Shown: positions 11,165-23,126 of the stretch, in pieces
Position numbering within the stretch: position 1 is the first letter of the stretch
How the letters are laid out: every line of letters begins with the position of its first letter
Assembly (NCBI GenBank): GCA_050084515.1
Contig: CM114272.1
Location: 9,548,001 to 9,612,000, forward strand
Origin: Blasia pusilla
Taxonomy: Eukaryota; Marchantiophyta; Marchantiopsida; Blasiales
Direction of reading: 5' to 3'
Length of the DNA: 64,000 bases
The notes under the pieces: generated by a model
The model's database searches: none
What the model saw: the letters and a program-made list of their open reading frames with translations, nothing else
Told to the model about the DNA's origin: nothing
Made by a program: the position numbers and the translations under genes

Positions 11165-12119
11165 GCGTGCATCTAAGGTTCCTTGTATCACTCTTTTATG
11201 CTTTCATTCATGATTAGGGTATTTGTGGCTAGTTCAATGCAAACTAATATTTTTTTCTGCAATTCAATGAGAGTCACCAGGAGGTTTCACATACTTGTGG
11301 GATAGACAAGCCTCAAAAAGAAAATTCTCATTAATTGTTATATGTATGCTTCATTGTGTTGTGCAAATTTAGCCAATTGGTCTATTTGTTTTGTATGCGA
11401 GCAGTCAATTAGAAAAATCGGATCGTCCATCAATCTACACTGTTTTTTTTTTTACTATTACAGAGCTAAATGACCAAATATGATGAATGGAGTGGCATAA
11501 TCAAGGTTCAATAACCCTGAAGGACTCGTACAAATAATAGATGTGGTCTCAAATTTCAAATCATATGAAGAAGCTAAGTGATCAGTGGGAACTGGACTGG
11601 AACCTTCTGTGATAATCTGAAGTTGCTTGTCTGATGTGTTTGCATTGCTCGAGTATTGGACTTTGTGATACCTATTGTATGAGTCTTCCCTGGCCTGTAT
11701 AAAATATTGTATTAACAACTTTTGGACTTGAGTCTGAAAGATATTTCAGATTGGTAAAATACGAGATTGTTGTAACCTTGTGTACAGTATGATGATGAGC
11801 TCCAGAAGCACGAATCCATCTATATCTTAGCAATGTGCTTACTCTTCTTCACAATAGTTCATGTTTATTTTGATGCCTCTGCAAAACTCCAAATATGATT
11901 TGAACTGATCTTTATGTTGTTTCTTGATTCCCCCTCGAAAACAACACAAGTGTGGTCCAGAGTGGACCTCCGCAATGCTCTGCGATAATGTTTGCATTAG
12001 TTAAGGTTAAGGGCAATAATTGATGTATTTGAGATATTTAATAACTGGTGATGAGGGTAAGTGTGATGAGTATGTACAACAACAGGATATAGAGTTTAGA
12101 CTGATGGGGTGATGCTTGA
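11165..12119. other. intergenic DNA, no gene recognised
   Basis: AT-rich sequence. The 86-codon minus frame at 11458-11718 has no recognisable family and no splice context. No transposon ends were seen. Confidence 0.4.
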
Positions 12120-12226
12120 TTTAGGTGAACTTTTTTTCTGTGGGAATTCGTGAAGACTTGTCAACTCGTGAAGAATATCAAGTTGACAAGTCTTCACGAG
12201 TTCCCACAGTAATAAGTTCACCTAAA
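12120..12226. repeat. 107-bp foldback (MITE-like or miRNA-precursor-like hairpin)
   Basis: The left arm 12120-12166 begins tttaggtgaac and runs to gacttgtcaact. The right arm 12181-12226 is its complement with about three mismatches and one gap. The loop is 14 nt (12167-12180). The structure is flanked by TGA on both sides (12117-12119 and 12227-12229), compatible with a 3-bp target duplication. Such length and pairing fit a small MITE, but also a stem from which small RNAs could be cut. The sequence alone does not decide. Confidence 0.75.
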
Positions 12227-12615
12227 TGAATATAGTATAGGCACGAGTATGGGCAGAGCATAGTCATGCCCATACTACATTTATTTTGATTACTGTCTGA
12301 ATGTAGCCACCCTAACTTGTCATTGACATCCCAATCACAAGAGAACCTTGAGTAGCACTTGTGTTTTCAAATGGCCTAAAAGCCATTGAGCTCTAGGGTT
12401 CGAGTATTGTCTCCATCTTCAAAGCCTAGTAAAGCGACGTTTTCCTTTGTTTTGTAGTTTTTCCTCTTGTAGGTGAGGCAAGTTCTTTGGTAAATAAATG
12501 TCCTCATTAAAAATTTTATTACTTTCTAAGAATGATATAGGATCCTCTTAAAATGGAGACATTTTCAACTTATAAGAGGTAGCATTAAAAGTATTAAAGG
12601 CTAATTTAATTCCAA

Positions 12616-12803
12616 TCTATATTATTATTGGAGAGTGCCCTTCATTTTGCGAGCTTCTCTTTTTTAACATCCGACACTTTCAACCAATAGGATCGTTTGA
12701 CTTGTGTCAACGCGATTGTTCAAAATTGAATTAGAATGGTATTGAGGGTCAATTATGAGAGGTAATTTAAACCATGGGCATGGCAAATGCTTACACCGGT
12801 TAG
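12616..12803 (+). mobile_element. non-autonomous Helitron, slightly degenerate ends
   Basis: The 5' end is TCTATATTATTATT following an A. Near the 3' end a small stem (gca...tgc) is followed 13 nt later by ccggTTAG, where CTAG would be expected. The spacing from stem to terminus equals that of the better preserved element at 36998-37180. Much of the interior resembles the element at 15415-15635 (for example aaccaata and gagaggtaat). Helitrons make no target duplication, so the flanks cannot confirm it. Confidence 0.5.
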
Positions 12804-14508
12804 GTGTTGTGATAAACAACCATTCAGATTAATGTCACATCTGAGTAATCGATAAGCCGAGATCTATCATGGATAGAGCATAGGAGCCAACGGATGTCTT
12901 GAGTGTAACTTTGTCTCGCGGTATTGGATGAGGTTGATGATAGGTTCGTTGTGTCAGGAACATCATTTATGACAATTTTCCTATTGAGGTCTTTTACAGT
13001 CGGGTGATTTATTGAGCAGGTCATCCGTCCCAGGTAACCTGTACGTGCAGGTTATCAGGAGGATAGCTTTTTTTAGGGAAAGAGCCTTTTGGTTCTTCCC
13101 AATCCTATATGAGGGAGGAAGATGGCTTTCCCAATCCATCTTCCTAAGGTTGGGTCGTTAGAGCACCTCTCTTCTTCGTATGTGAGATAGGACCAGGGTG
13201 TTAGCGTCCAGATTTCTTCATAGCGTAGGGTGGACGAGGCTCGATATGCCGATGTAGACTGAGGAGTGGAGTTTTAGGCCCGTACAGTTGTGTGATCTTC
13301 ATGTATATGGATGAGTTGATTTTTGTACATGTATGAATCTATCCGTGTGTGGGAAAAATCGATGTTGTGTGTGTGGATGTGACCAACGATGTATGTTGCA
13401 TAGCGATGTGTATGCGCGCGACCTTAAAGATAACATCTTTGTTCGGACACCTCCTAAGTCAAAGTCAAGTTAGATTATGTAATGTTTGAGAGGGTTCCTT
13501 ACGTGTGTAATATGGTAGTAGGAGTGTTTATCGTAAAGGAAAGTGGCAACAATTGTTGAAGTTTGGAATTGATTCTCTATGTAACGTGTATTACTTGAAG
13601 TCTAGATCTCTATTTACATATCATATAAGCATACAAGAAATATCCATTATCCTTGAGCATAAGTCTATTCTCGTATCATAAATGCATGCAAAATATATTC
13701 ATTGTTCATGAGGAATTACATGAAGGGATGAATCAAGCATGAAATTCCCATCTCTAAGATACCATACAACATACAATTCAAGTCTTTATATACCATTTAT
13801 AAGTCCCAATCCATTCCATCTATGTTAGGAAGGTGGTGTGGTGCATAATTGCATACGATTATTTAAATCCATATCTCATCATCCTTTACTTTCTCAAAGG
13901 AAATCAACAAGTAAAATTTCACTTAACCTCTTCTTGCAGCTCATCACATTAAGTAATATACTTTCATAGTAGAGGACTTTTTGTTATCTTCTTGTTAAAA
14001 ATGTCAATTATGACAAAATGAAATATATCAAACTTGTCTCCCCTTGGGATATTCACTCTCTTAACATCTCCCTTAGTGACATATGAACACTAGTCTCCCA
14101 AATAACTCTTTGGAGTTCTTCAAATAGTTGATTAGGGCCTTTGTAACTTGCAATTGTTATGCATATTAAGAAAACTTATACACACATGTCAAATTTATTA
14201 TATATATTCAAATTTTAGTAATTCAGATGTTGTGAAGATGCTTATGCATCTTGTTATATAATATGGGTTTGTTTGTCCAACATGTCACTCTAGCCTTGAG
14301 TTGATGTGTTGGTTTTTGGTATGATAAATACCATATAGGCTTAGCTCTTCAATGTTAGAGGTCTCAACTTCCCAAAAGCAAGATTGAAAATTAAATGGGA
14401 TTGTGGGACGATTGTTGATTAAAGTTATTACAATTAATAGTAGCGCCCATAGAAGAGTGGTGGCGATAGTATTCACTTTTAATTTTGTTTTGAATCATTC
14501 CAAACTTC

Positions 14509-14511
<3 letters not shown>
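12804..14511. other. intergenic DNA, possible diverged LTR fragment
   Basis: No gene was recognised. About 13360-13425 resembles the start of the gypsy LTR found at 37500-37625 and 38148-38275 (shared landmarks caacgatgtatgttg and gtatgcgc). The stretch 13020-13460 may therefore be an old, diverged LTR in plus orientation. The similarity is modest. The remainder is AT-rich. Confidence 0.3.

Positions 14512-14569
<58 letters not shown>
14512..14569. repeat. (AT)29 microsatellite
   Basis: Uninterrupted AT dinucleotides over 58 bp. Likely polymorphic; no gene nearby. Confidence 0.97.
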
Positions 14570-14572
<3 letters not shown>

Positions 14573-15290
14573 ACAACACTAGATGCGGTTGTATATAAAA
14601 GGCCTATGTGAGATAATATATTATGGCTAGTGGGGCGTCTCATGGAAGAGATGTCTCCATGTATCTCTTTTATCAGAATTTATTGACATTGTTGAAGTAA
14701 TATTTGTAGTTTCCCTTATTCACATCCTAAAATTTCCATTGTTAAAAACTTCTTACTTTCTAGTCCTTCTTTTAGTTATTTCTAAGGAATGTGTGTCTAT
14801 GCACCAACAATTCCAAATAATTATTAACATGATCATACGTAATTAGGAAAAATACGAAGGACTCATTAATCTACATTATCAATTCTAGTGGATTAATAGA
14901 AATTTGAATATTAGATTTGCAACGTGAGGGGAGTTTTTGCCTCCAACATCCTCTCTTAGCAACTCCAAGTCCTTCTCCATGTCTTCATTATTGTTGATAC
15001 TATTGTCCTTAAGAACATTATGTGGCCAAATTTGTGTACTTGACAACTAGTGACACTATGATCATTCTTATCACGTGGGTACTTAAATTTGAACTTGAAA
15101 CTATCTATTTGAAACTTATTATTATTATTCTTATTATTTATTTACTAGTACATGAGAATTGGAGGGATAAAGGAGTGAGGCCTCAAAGAATTGTTGAACT
15201 ACATAGCCACAATTCAGCGGAGGTACGAGGAAATTAGGAGCCTCCAAAACTTTGTTTCACCACAAGGAAAACGTTATCAATATCTACAAG
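14570..15290. other. AT-rich intergenic DNA, no gene
   Basis: No coding family, RNA gene or terminal repeat was recognised. The short frame 15022-15237 (+) is Ile/Leu-rich and reflects base composition. Confidence 0.4.
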
Positions 15291-15414
15291 TTAATAATTT
15301 ATATTATTTTTGAAGAGTGCCTTCTTGATTTGCAAACACATGTCTATTTGACATGTGACACTCGTGATAATAGAATTACAAGAAAATATTTCACATCAAA
15401 AAACAAAACAAAAC

Positions 15415-15635
15415 TCTATAATATTTATTAATTATTGTTAGAGAGTCCCCCCTTCATCATACAAACACCTCTCATCTTGACCCTTTCAACCAATAAATTT
15501 TTTTTCCTCGTGAACCAGTAAGATCATACAAAAGTATTTAAAATATCATTTGGTAATTTTGAGAGTTCCTACTGTTTTACTATTTTGAGAGGTAATTGGT
15601 TCCCACGCGTCCATTTAGGCATGGGCCTACACTAG
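15415..15635 (+). mobile_element. non-autonomous Helitron-like element
   Basis: It begins TCTATAATATTTATTAATTA and ends aggcatgggcctacaCTAG, followed by T at 15636. A small stem (aggc/gcct) lies just before the terminal CTAG, as Helitrons require. It shares interior phrases with 12616-12803. The base before the start is C where Helitrons expect A, so the 5' end may be eroded. Just upstream, 15292-15362 matches the 5' end of the related piece at 30576, so two Helitron remnants lie side by side. Confidence 0.5.
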
Positions 15636-15639
15636 TAAG

Positions 15640-16666
15640 GACCTATTATTCTACTCTCGTGGAGTTCTAACGCATCAACTTAGGGGACGATAAATTTTGG
15701 AGAGTGATGTTCCCATCCAAGAGTCCCCAGGTGCAGTCGCCGAAAACAGGCGGGGCATGTGGTAGAGGTGCGTGGGTCAGACGTCCGCCGCCGCCAGCCA
15801 CAAGAGAAGATAGAAGCTGGCGGAGGAAAAGAAAGGCGCCGTCCGAAGAGCGAGAGAGATGGGAGAGGAAGATTGCCATCCAAAGGGAGAGAAGACGCGC
15901 TTTCCGCGCCGGAGACACCCCCGCTTCGTGTTTCCACCTCTCGCTCATTATCTCTTCCACCTAGAGAAGCCCAAGACTTCATTCAGATCCCGGCTATGGC
16001 GTCCACCTCGGCTCGGCCCGGCCCGGACCTGTTCTCATGAGCCGGTTTCTTAGGACCGGTTTGGTTTTGGGCCGTGTGTGGTGCGGCGCGGCTCCACGCG
16101 CCGGATGCAACTGTATTGCGACGCCACCGTGGTTTCCGGTCTTCGTAGGTGCGGTGTCCGAGCAACTGGAGTTCCGACGGTCGAAGTCGGAGCACTCCTC
16201 CTTCTTCTTATTATTATTATTTATCGTTATATGTATTTCAGTGCATTATTACAAATGAGAGAGGGATGCAAAGACGAGAGGTCGCGGAGACTGTCATCGA
16301 TAGGCGCTCCTGATTGGTCAGGCTGTTCGCAGCGTCCTATCTTCATCTTATCGACTTCATCGCCGTGCGCTGCTGTCGATTCCAGGGCATCGTGTGGTGA
16401 AGCCAGCTCCAGTTACTCGCCACAGGTTTCGCTTACCACCTGATCGTGAACTTTTGATGCCGTTTCCTTAACGCTGGAAGGTGCTGAGATCCGTGAACGG
16501 GACACGCACAGGTTTGCGCTCTGTTGGCATTCGCATTGCAGGTTGTAGTGGGAAGAGGGTTATTGCACCCGTCCAATCCATTCTGTACAGTTTCGCTTTC
16601 TCCCGTCTTCACTGGTGCAGTGCAGTGCGTAGCAGCAGCAGAGTGCGTAGAGGAGCGGGTGTAGCA
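15640..16666 (+). promoter_or_regulatory. GC-rich upstream region of the AtpD gene
   Basis: GC content rises sharply at about 15700 and stays high to the AtpD start codon, as in the promoter and 5' leader of an expressed housekeeping gene. Overlapping open frames on both strands (15667-16053) are a by-product of the GC-rich composition. An AT-rich patch at 16205-16240 (ttattattattattt...tatatgt) is the only TATA-like area. The AtpD frame stays open upstream to 16481, but the ATG at 16667 starts a normal transit peptide. The transcription start cannot be fixed from sequence. Confidence 0.45.
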
Positions 16667-17476
16667 ATGGAGGCTCTTCAACAGGTCGCCTCTGCCAGAG
16701 CTTGCGCCGTGGGAGCCTCGGTGGTCGTGGATTGTGCAGCTGGTTCGTCCGCACAGCCTGTGACCCGTGCGTTTTTGGGAAGGAAATCAGTTGCGTGCAA
16801 GGGTGTTTCCACATCGACCTCTGCGAGCTCGTTCTGCTTCAACGCACTGGCAGCCAAGGTTCCGCAAGGGGAAGCAGCAAGCAAGGGATACAGGGGTGTC
16901 GTGACCGCGCAAGCAGACACCGCTGCAGGAGGATATGCGTACGCGCTTGCGGAACTGGCGCAGTCCGAGGGTTGCCTAGAGGCAATCTATAAGGATATCG
17001 AAGCTTTTGGCGAAGTCCTGAACAACGCTGAGGTGCACGAGTTCCTTGTTAGCCCTGTGGTTCTCGATGAGAAGAAGAAGAGCATTCTGAAGACGTTGGC
17101 GGAAGACGCCTCATTCAATCCATTCACTTTGAATTTCTTCTACATTCTGGTCGACAAGAAGAGGTTTGGCCTCATTAAGGACATCGTTAAGGAGTTCTCC
17201 ACCATCTACTACGACCTCACAGACACTCAGATTGCCACCGTCGCTTCTGCCGTCAAAATCGAGAAGGCGCAGCTCGCGCTCATCGCCAAGAAGATTCAGA
17301 GCTTGAGTGGAGCGAAGAACGTCAGAATAAAAAATGAGATCGATCCCTCACTGATCGCCGGCTTCATTGTAAAGTATGGAAAGGACGGATCTCGATTTGT
17401 GGATATGAGCGTCAAGGGGCAGCTGGATCGACTAGCTGCGCAGTTCGAGTACGCCGAGAAGGTTGGAGCCGTTTAG
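16667..17476 (+). CDS. ATPD: ATP synthase delta subunit, chloroplastic (precursor)
   Basis: This single-exon gene encodes 269 residues. Residues 1 to about 80 are rich in Ala, Ser and Val and poor in acidic residues, as in a chloroplast transit peptide. The mature part is the OSCP/delta family: AYALAELAQSEG, then FLVSPVVLDEKKKSILKTLA and LVDKKRFGLI, then the conserved C-terminal signature with SLIAGFIVKYGKDGSRFVDM and VKGQLDRLAAQF. The protein caps the CF1 head of the thylakoid ATP synthase and links it to the CFo stator, so it is needed for photophosphorylation. I chose the ATG at 16667 because it opens the transit peptide; the upstream in-frame codons look like leader sequence. The lack of introns and the full length indicate an intact nuclear gene. 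Confidence 0.96.
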   Translation: MEALQQVASARACAVGASVVVDCAAGSSAQPVTRAFLGRKSVACKGVSTSTSASSFCFNALAAKVPQGEAASKGYRGVVTAQADTAAGGYAYALAELAQSEGCLEAIYKDIEAFGEVLNNAEVHEFLVSPVVLDEKKKSILKTLAEDASFNPFTLNFFYILVDKKRFGLIKDIVKEFSTIYYDLTDTQIATVASAVKIEKAQLALIAKKIQSLSGAKNVRIKNEIDPSLIAGFIVKYGKDGSRFVDMSVKGQLDRLAAQFEYAEKVGAV

Positions 17477-19444
17477 GTTTGCAGATACCAGGAGTTCTGC
17501 AGGATGATTTTTGCTATCAGGGTGTATGGTGTGCACCTTTGTAAAATGCGGCATGATTTTTTCTTCAAGATTTAGCCTCCCAATTGTGAACCCAATTGTA
17601 AAAATACCAAGTATGCGTTCCCATGAAATATTTGTCGAAATTATATTCAAAGTGCCCTGCTTACGAGCTTTATCCAACTTGCCTCGTCCCGTCTTTCTCT
17701 GTCCGAATTGGCATTGTGATGCGATTTGTTGTGGAAGAATGACTATGACGAGTGAGGTTCCTTTCATCTCTTCTTGACACATCTAAGGCTCTAATTCCCA
17801 TCAGTTATGAGCCTCTCTTTCTCGGCAAGGAAAATCGCATCGAGACTGTAAAGTCCCTGCAAGGCAAACGACGAATAATTCAGAGTACGAAAGATTGTTA
17901 CACGACCGGCATGATTGTAGCGAGGTTGTTAAAATCTTCAGCATGTAAGAAGGATAGCAGCCCGTTCAAAATCTCTAGGATGTGTGAGGGCTCTTCCAAA
18001 GTTTTAAATGCTGTCTAGTGTAGATCTGACGGAAAGCCAGGTCGACTTTCATTGTTAATAAGCAGAGAATTGACAACGTATAACATTTATAGCCGATCAG
18101 AACCTTATGTGGAAATTTACATTAAATTTAACCTCAATCACTGCGAACACCCCAAGATGATGGAACCTCGCATCAGTTCTTTGTTTTTCGTCGTGGAGCA
18201 TGTTGATAATCACGTTCGTGGTTTAACCAAGGTTGAAGCACATCCATAAAATCTAGTCAGACATTTTATTGGGCATTGGAGAAAAATGAAGCTTTAAATG
18301 GCTGTTGATGGTATTTCACCTCCCCTTTGGTAGATTCTTTCCTGGACCAATGGTTCGCCAGTTTGGCATCTCGGTACTCTCGTCCAACCTGCGGAACACA
18401 AGCGATGATCGTAGTAAGAAATTACAGGTGGGGATGAAGTTTTGAGTTCCGCTCAGTTGCACCGAAATGGGCCTTCTGCTGTAAATCGCACGACGTCCAC
18501 TTAAATAGGCCGGTTCAATTCCACCTTTATCCTTTTTTGGCCCCTTGGTGAACGTCCACCCTTCCGTTTAAAATCTTTCTTAGTGTCCGATCCTCCTACG
18601 AGAATGGACTTGTTGAGTTGAGAATCTTGGACGTTATCTAGAGGCACTGTCCAAATCTAGTGTGTGCATTTGCGTACAACATATCAATGTTCCGCCAGGG
18701 TCCACTTCAGAGTTCAGATGGCCTTAAGTACGGCTCAGGATAGCTCTGTAGAGAAAAATTGCTCATGCTCTTACGCAGAAACCCATATTATCCGTACATT
18801 GCCTTGGACAATTAGCCTGCAAGAAGATCTTCCGAGACTTTCTGGCCCTTGTCCCGCTTAGACGTTTGCACGAAATGCTTCAAGACATTCTTCCTCGGTG
18901 ACTGACCAACAATTCAATTCGTAGAAAACAAAAATCGGTCCATTTCTCACAAAATTGCAAAAGAAAACAATGGTAGGCTGGAAAGAAATTTGGCTCACAA
19001 GGTGGTAGTCAAATCTTTGAATTGCCATAGAGCGCTCACTTCCCTTCAAGTGGCCTAATTACAAATTGAAAGATAATCAATTCGACAACAGGCTACAGTG
19101 GCACGGCATGTAAGCCTGCCTCTCATCACTGCTAGAGAGGCAAACCCTTACCTACATTCTAGAGAGACAGAACCTTGCCTCGAATTCTAGAACGGGACAC
19201 TTGCTGTGGTAAGGTGAAGGGCCAAAAATGTACAAGATGCTCATGCCAAAACTAATCTAGCATATGTTTCAGAAGGTGATCAGGACCACTCAACATGAGA
19301 TTGCTCTACTTGGAAGTAGAGTGCGGACGTCCTTAAGATCAGAACTCACCCTTCGTGATTTTCCTCTTAACCATGGTTGGGCATAGGAATCATTACAGAA
19401 GAGATACGTTCGGAATTTAATTCATCAGGCAGTAACTGGTTATC
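17477..19444. other. spacer between the convergent AtpD and GDC-H genes
   Basis: Holds the 3' untranslated regions of both genes and unremarkable single-copy-looking DNA. The open frames here (for example 17752-18018, 18052-18249, 18664-18861) show no family. On the minus strand an AATAAA (complement of about 18264-18269) exists, but it lies 1.2 kb past the H-protein stop, too far to assign. No RNA gene was recognised. Confidence 0.4.
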
Positions 19445-20584
19445 TTAATGGGCAGAGGACTCGATATGCTCTTCGTAAGCCTTAGCATCCAACAATGAGT
19501 TTAACTCTGAAGGATCAGACATCTTCACTTTAGCGAACCAAGCCTTCTCGAAGGGACTCTTGTTCACCTGCAAATTACCGACTCCGAAAGTAAGATTTCC
19601 CTACAGAAGTTGCACCATGCATCGGTCATCAATTTTGAAAGAGAAAACAACGTACGAAATGACAGCAAAGCCAATTCTACCTGAGGGACGCGACGCATAC
19701 TGTGAGATAAAATAATTGAAACTGGTTAAAGGGTTCCATAGTACTGCAAATATTTTCAGGTCTAACGCACCAATTCGGGAGTTTTAGATCCGTCCAAATC
19801 TTCGTTGACCTCTACGATAGTTCCAGACACGGGTGCATACACATCACTTGCTGCCTTCACACTTTCCACAACTGCGAAGGTCTTTCCCTTCGTGATGGGC
19901 TCATTCACTCCGGGGATTACACCGACATGGACGACATCCCCGAGCTCCGACTGCAAGGACATTCGTGAGTAACCAATGCTACATGTCAGCATCATGCACA
20001 CCATAGAAGGCATGAATCAATAGGGAATGTGCCAAATGCGGTCTGCGAAGATACCGATAAGCTTACTATGCCAGGGAAAATCGATTAGATCCCGCCAGAC
20101 ATAGAAACAAACGTAACGCGCGGAAGTTGAGCAGGGCGAGGTTTGGCCCATGCGATCTCAGAATGAATCAAGTTAGAGATAAAGAGTTAGAACGCAGAAT
20201 GGGAATAGACCTCTCGACCTGAGCGTGGTCAGTGATCCCGACGTATGCAACATCTCCGTCAACCTTCACCCATTCATGGGAGGGGGCGTACTTCAGCTCC
20301 TTTAAAACTGCGAAACAATCAAAATCTGATGAGTCGTCGCATTGTCCAATCTCCGAGCTGAGAGAGTCCAAGACCTAACAAAACAATCCTCACTATGCCC
20401 AAATCCTAAGCTCCACATCCATAAACCATAAAAAAAAGCGTAGTAAATGCAATACGCGCATACGAGATAGCATACCAGTTGAGAAAGTTCGCACGACGGG
20501 GAACGCGAATCCGGGGTGAATCGACGGGCTGCACCGCACCCTCAGAAGAGTGGCTGCTTGCGCGGCAAACTGTCTCAAAGCCAT
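19445..20584 (-). CDS. GDCH: glycine decarboxylase complex H protein, mitochondrial (precursor)
   Basis: Four exons join in frame with GT-AG introns: 20584-20476, 20307-20219, 19950-19771 and 19567-19445, giving 166 residues, the usual precursor length. Residues 1 to about 34 form an Arg- and Ala-rich mitochondrial presequence ending near VVRTFST. The mature part has KYAPSHEWV and VGITDHAQ, then [20 protein letters not shown], in which Lys98 is the lipoyl attachment site, and a C-terminal [20 protein letters not shown]. The protein shuttles the aminomethyl group among the P, T and L proteins during glycine cleavage in photorespiration and one-carbon metabolism. The exon 2 donor must be CAG|GTCGAG; using the later GT breaks the frame. 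The segment [10 protein letters not shown] after the first strand is less usual than the common ELPEVG wording. The ATG at 20584 is the first that opens the presequence. Confidence 0.95.
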
Positions 20585-20628
20585 TCTTCCTCTTCGTCCG
20601 TCTCTCCCACCCTCGCGTGAGCACGAAC

Positions 20629-20654
20629 TCTCTCTCTCTCTCTCTCTCTCTCTC
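20629..20654 (-). repeat. (GA)13 tract in the GDC-H 5' leader
   Basis: Thirteen uninterrupted TC units on the plus strand read as (GA)13 on the transcript strand, 45-70 nt upstream of the H-protein ATG. GA-rich 5' leaders are common in plants and can bind GAGA-type factors (BBR/BPC). A regulatory role here is inference. Confidence 0.7.
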
Positions 20655-21050
20655 GCTCCAACGCCCCCACAATGCAGCCCGCACCTACACACACGACGTC
20701 CCAGATGCACTAGAAGAGCGGAGCTAGGAGTCTGGAACTCGCGCGTCGCACAACGATCTACGGCCCCGTTCTTGGATGAACCCGTTCTCTACTCCCTGCG
20801 ACACTCATCCAGCGACCGGACTTCGACGGAGGAGCGTCGTCGTCCGCTCATCTGTGCGTCCGCGGCTCTCCTGATGCGAGCGATATGGCGCCGGGGCTAT
20901 GGTGATCATAGATCCTCAGGTTCATGCAGCTGTAGCAACTGTGGGAACGTTCATCACCGTTCCTGGTCCTTGGATGCACAGGTACATGCAGCGCTCCGTC
21001 CGGGAACATTCCCCGGTTTCAGGGACCCTATCCTGGTTTCGTAAAGCATC
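20655..21050 (-). promoter_or_regulatory. putative GDC-H promoter and distal leader
   Basis: GC-rich DNA directly upstream of the H-protein gene, with no coding family on either strand. The long plus-strand open frame 20550-21044 overlaps the gene's own exon and the GA tract and is best read as a composition artefact. No clear TATA box is visible. Confidence 0.35.
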
Positions 21051-21265
21051 TTCTTGAGTATATCCCATTTACAAGCGGTTTTCGGGAACGCAGTCTGTAA
21101 ACAAGATGGGAAAACTGGTGCCCAAGTGGCGAAAGGAGAGGCGCTGCATCTGGATGTCCATGATCCATCGTATGAAGATGAGGTAGGTGAAGGACCGTTG
21201 GTTTTTGGATGGAACTGCATGTGTATCATTGGTTTAGGTGGGTGGATGTGGATTCTTAATTTTTT

Positions 21266-21299
21266 ATTTTATTTTAATTCAGACGAATTAAAATAAAAT
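21266..21299. repeat. perfect 14-bp AT-rich inverted repeat
   Basis: Arms attttattttaatt (21266-21279) and aattaaaataaaat (21286-21299) surround a 6-nt loop, cagacg. It marks the border between the GC-rich gene island and the AT-rich transposon region. It could be a bidirectional 3'-end-like element or a chance AT hairpin. Confidence 0.6.
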
Positions 21300-23126
21300 C
21301 AGCGGGCTGCTCCAAGAGTCGGTCCAAGCTGTGCGGGAACTATTAACCAAACACGGGAGGTTATTTTAAGTGGGGAAGGGGATAAAAATATTACTATGAG
21401 AAGTGTAGCCTTTCACTTTTATAGAAGTCCTTTCAAAAGCAGATCTGGCTTTCAAATCATGTGGCTTTAGTCGAACTTCTACAAAGAGAAGATGAACCTC
21501 AACAAATTTGCATGATGGAAAATCCATCAGAAAAACAAAAGAGGGGACTTAAAGAGTCAAGTATCCAAAAGCCACATCGGGCCAAAATGGAGGACCATTT
21601 GATAGCGGAAGTTCCCACCTTCCACACAAATTTTTGCTCTAACTTGGTCTTTGCCTTACATCCACAAAAGGTGATTGTAAAGGTAGGACAGGTAGTGAGC
21701 TCTTTGACATGTAAATACGCAAGTGAAAGTCCCAAGAATTATACTTCTTCAAGGTCTCCAAGGGAAGTAGCCAAATTAGCTCATTGATGGAAGGAGTTGG
21801 AGGTGTGAAGTTGAGTTGTTGTAAAACACATTGAAGTTTCTAGGGATAAGTATGATGTGTGCTCCTATCATCCAGGCACTGTCCAATTACTATCATGTAA
21901 GGTTTGATTGACTAGATCCGCGAATTCTATTGCTACTCGAGGTCCTCTATTTTTCTTCCGCTCGTGGATCTTCATGGTTTCGTGTCGACGATGAAGAGAG
22001 ATGCGAGAGAGGATAGAGGAAGGATGAACGTCATTGCACTGAGCACGCAATGTTTACATTGCAAGGAGTTTGTAAGGTCAAAGTAACCTTAGACAATATC
22101 TCAATAGATGTTGTTCACGTTTCAATGCCTCGATAACGAGATTAGATGACCATCGCGTCTTCCCACCTATTTTATTCTTTGTAAAACTTCAATCTACGAT
22201 TCCTATAGCTAGTGCTCTTGATGCAGAAATTTTTCCCCTTCTCCTTCCTCCATCTCCCCCATAAACGTCTCTAATTCTCCAATTTCAACCAACTTACAAA
22301 TTTTGTTGTCAAGAAAATTGGACATGTACACCACAAACCTCCATACTTGCTTTGGGCAACATGAAGAATAATTGGGCCCCTACTACAAGCTTCAACTCCA
22401 AAAACTCAACCCTTGGAAAATTGTAATGGCAACAACAACCATGTTTTTCCACACTTGGCAAATCGTATTTTGCTTTGGTTTGTACTCCATGCCAAGTGAT
22501 TTTTGTTGGGTGTTATAGCTTGCTTTGTGAACAACTCGGGTCTCCTAGAATTCAAGTTTGTATAATCGCTTGACTCTATTAGGTTCAGTGGGCAAGAGTA
22601 AGAATCTTTCAATTTTCTACCAATGACAATACTTTCTTAGTCTTCCCTCACATGAAAATTATACAAGGTTTGTCATTCTTTGGCACCAATGAATCATCTC
22701 GCTCAATTTGCTACATCAAATCTGTGAGGCATGCATGTCATAATTCTAGCATATCAAAGTTTGAAGATTTTTTGAGATCGAGAGTATGTGTCAAATAAAG
22801 TCCAATCGGGATAGTGTTGAACAAGGTTAAGGTGTTAGGATTTATTCACCACATCAGTGAGCAATTCTAATTAGAATCATACACTTTCATAGCCCTCTGA
22901 AGTCGCTTGCAAGAGTCACACATTGACTTATCAACTAAACATTGTTGTCTTTGAGTGCCAAAGATCAAAATCCTGAATGTGGTAGGTTTGATCTAGTTGA
23001 ACTACCAAAATTACGCTACAAAAATGCACATTCTCTAAAGTGGAATTGATGCCAAAAATCCAAGATTTCCAATCCAACAAAAAATTAGCTTGCAAATTTC
23101 CCTTTTGCTACCTTTATTGCTATGGA
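21300..23126. other. intergenic DNA, no gene recognised
   Basis: Moderately AT-rich sequence without recognisable protein families. Frames such as 21461-21787 (+) have no splice support. It is possibly old transposon sequence related to the repeat that follows. Confidence 0.35.

Noticed and set aside
12360-12440. tRNA-like phrase agggttcgagtat
   Set aside because: No acceptor stem or D-arm can be formed around it.
15667-16053. Several overlapping 64-100 codon frames on both strands upstream of AtpD
   Set aside because: All frames are open at once because the DNA is GC-rich; they are mutually exclusive and resemble no protein.
16481-16666. N-terminal extension of the AtpD frame to 331 residues
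   Set aside because: The upstream 62 codons do not look like a transit peptide, whereas ATG 16667 opens a normal one.
20209-20218. Alternative GDC-H exon 2 donor (GAGAG|GTCTAT)
   Set aside because: Using it puts exon 3 out of frame; CAG|GTCGAG at 20219/20218 keeps DHAQ joined to SELGDVV.
20550-21044. 164-codon plus-strand frame opposite the GDC-H first exon
   Set aside because: It overlaps the exon and the GA tract on the opposite strand, is rich in Ser/Leu/Arg from GC-rich and TC-repeat DNA, and has no family.
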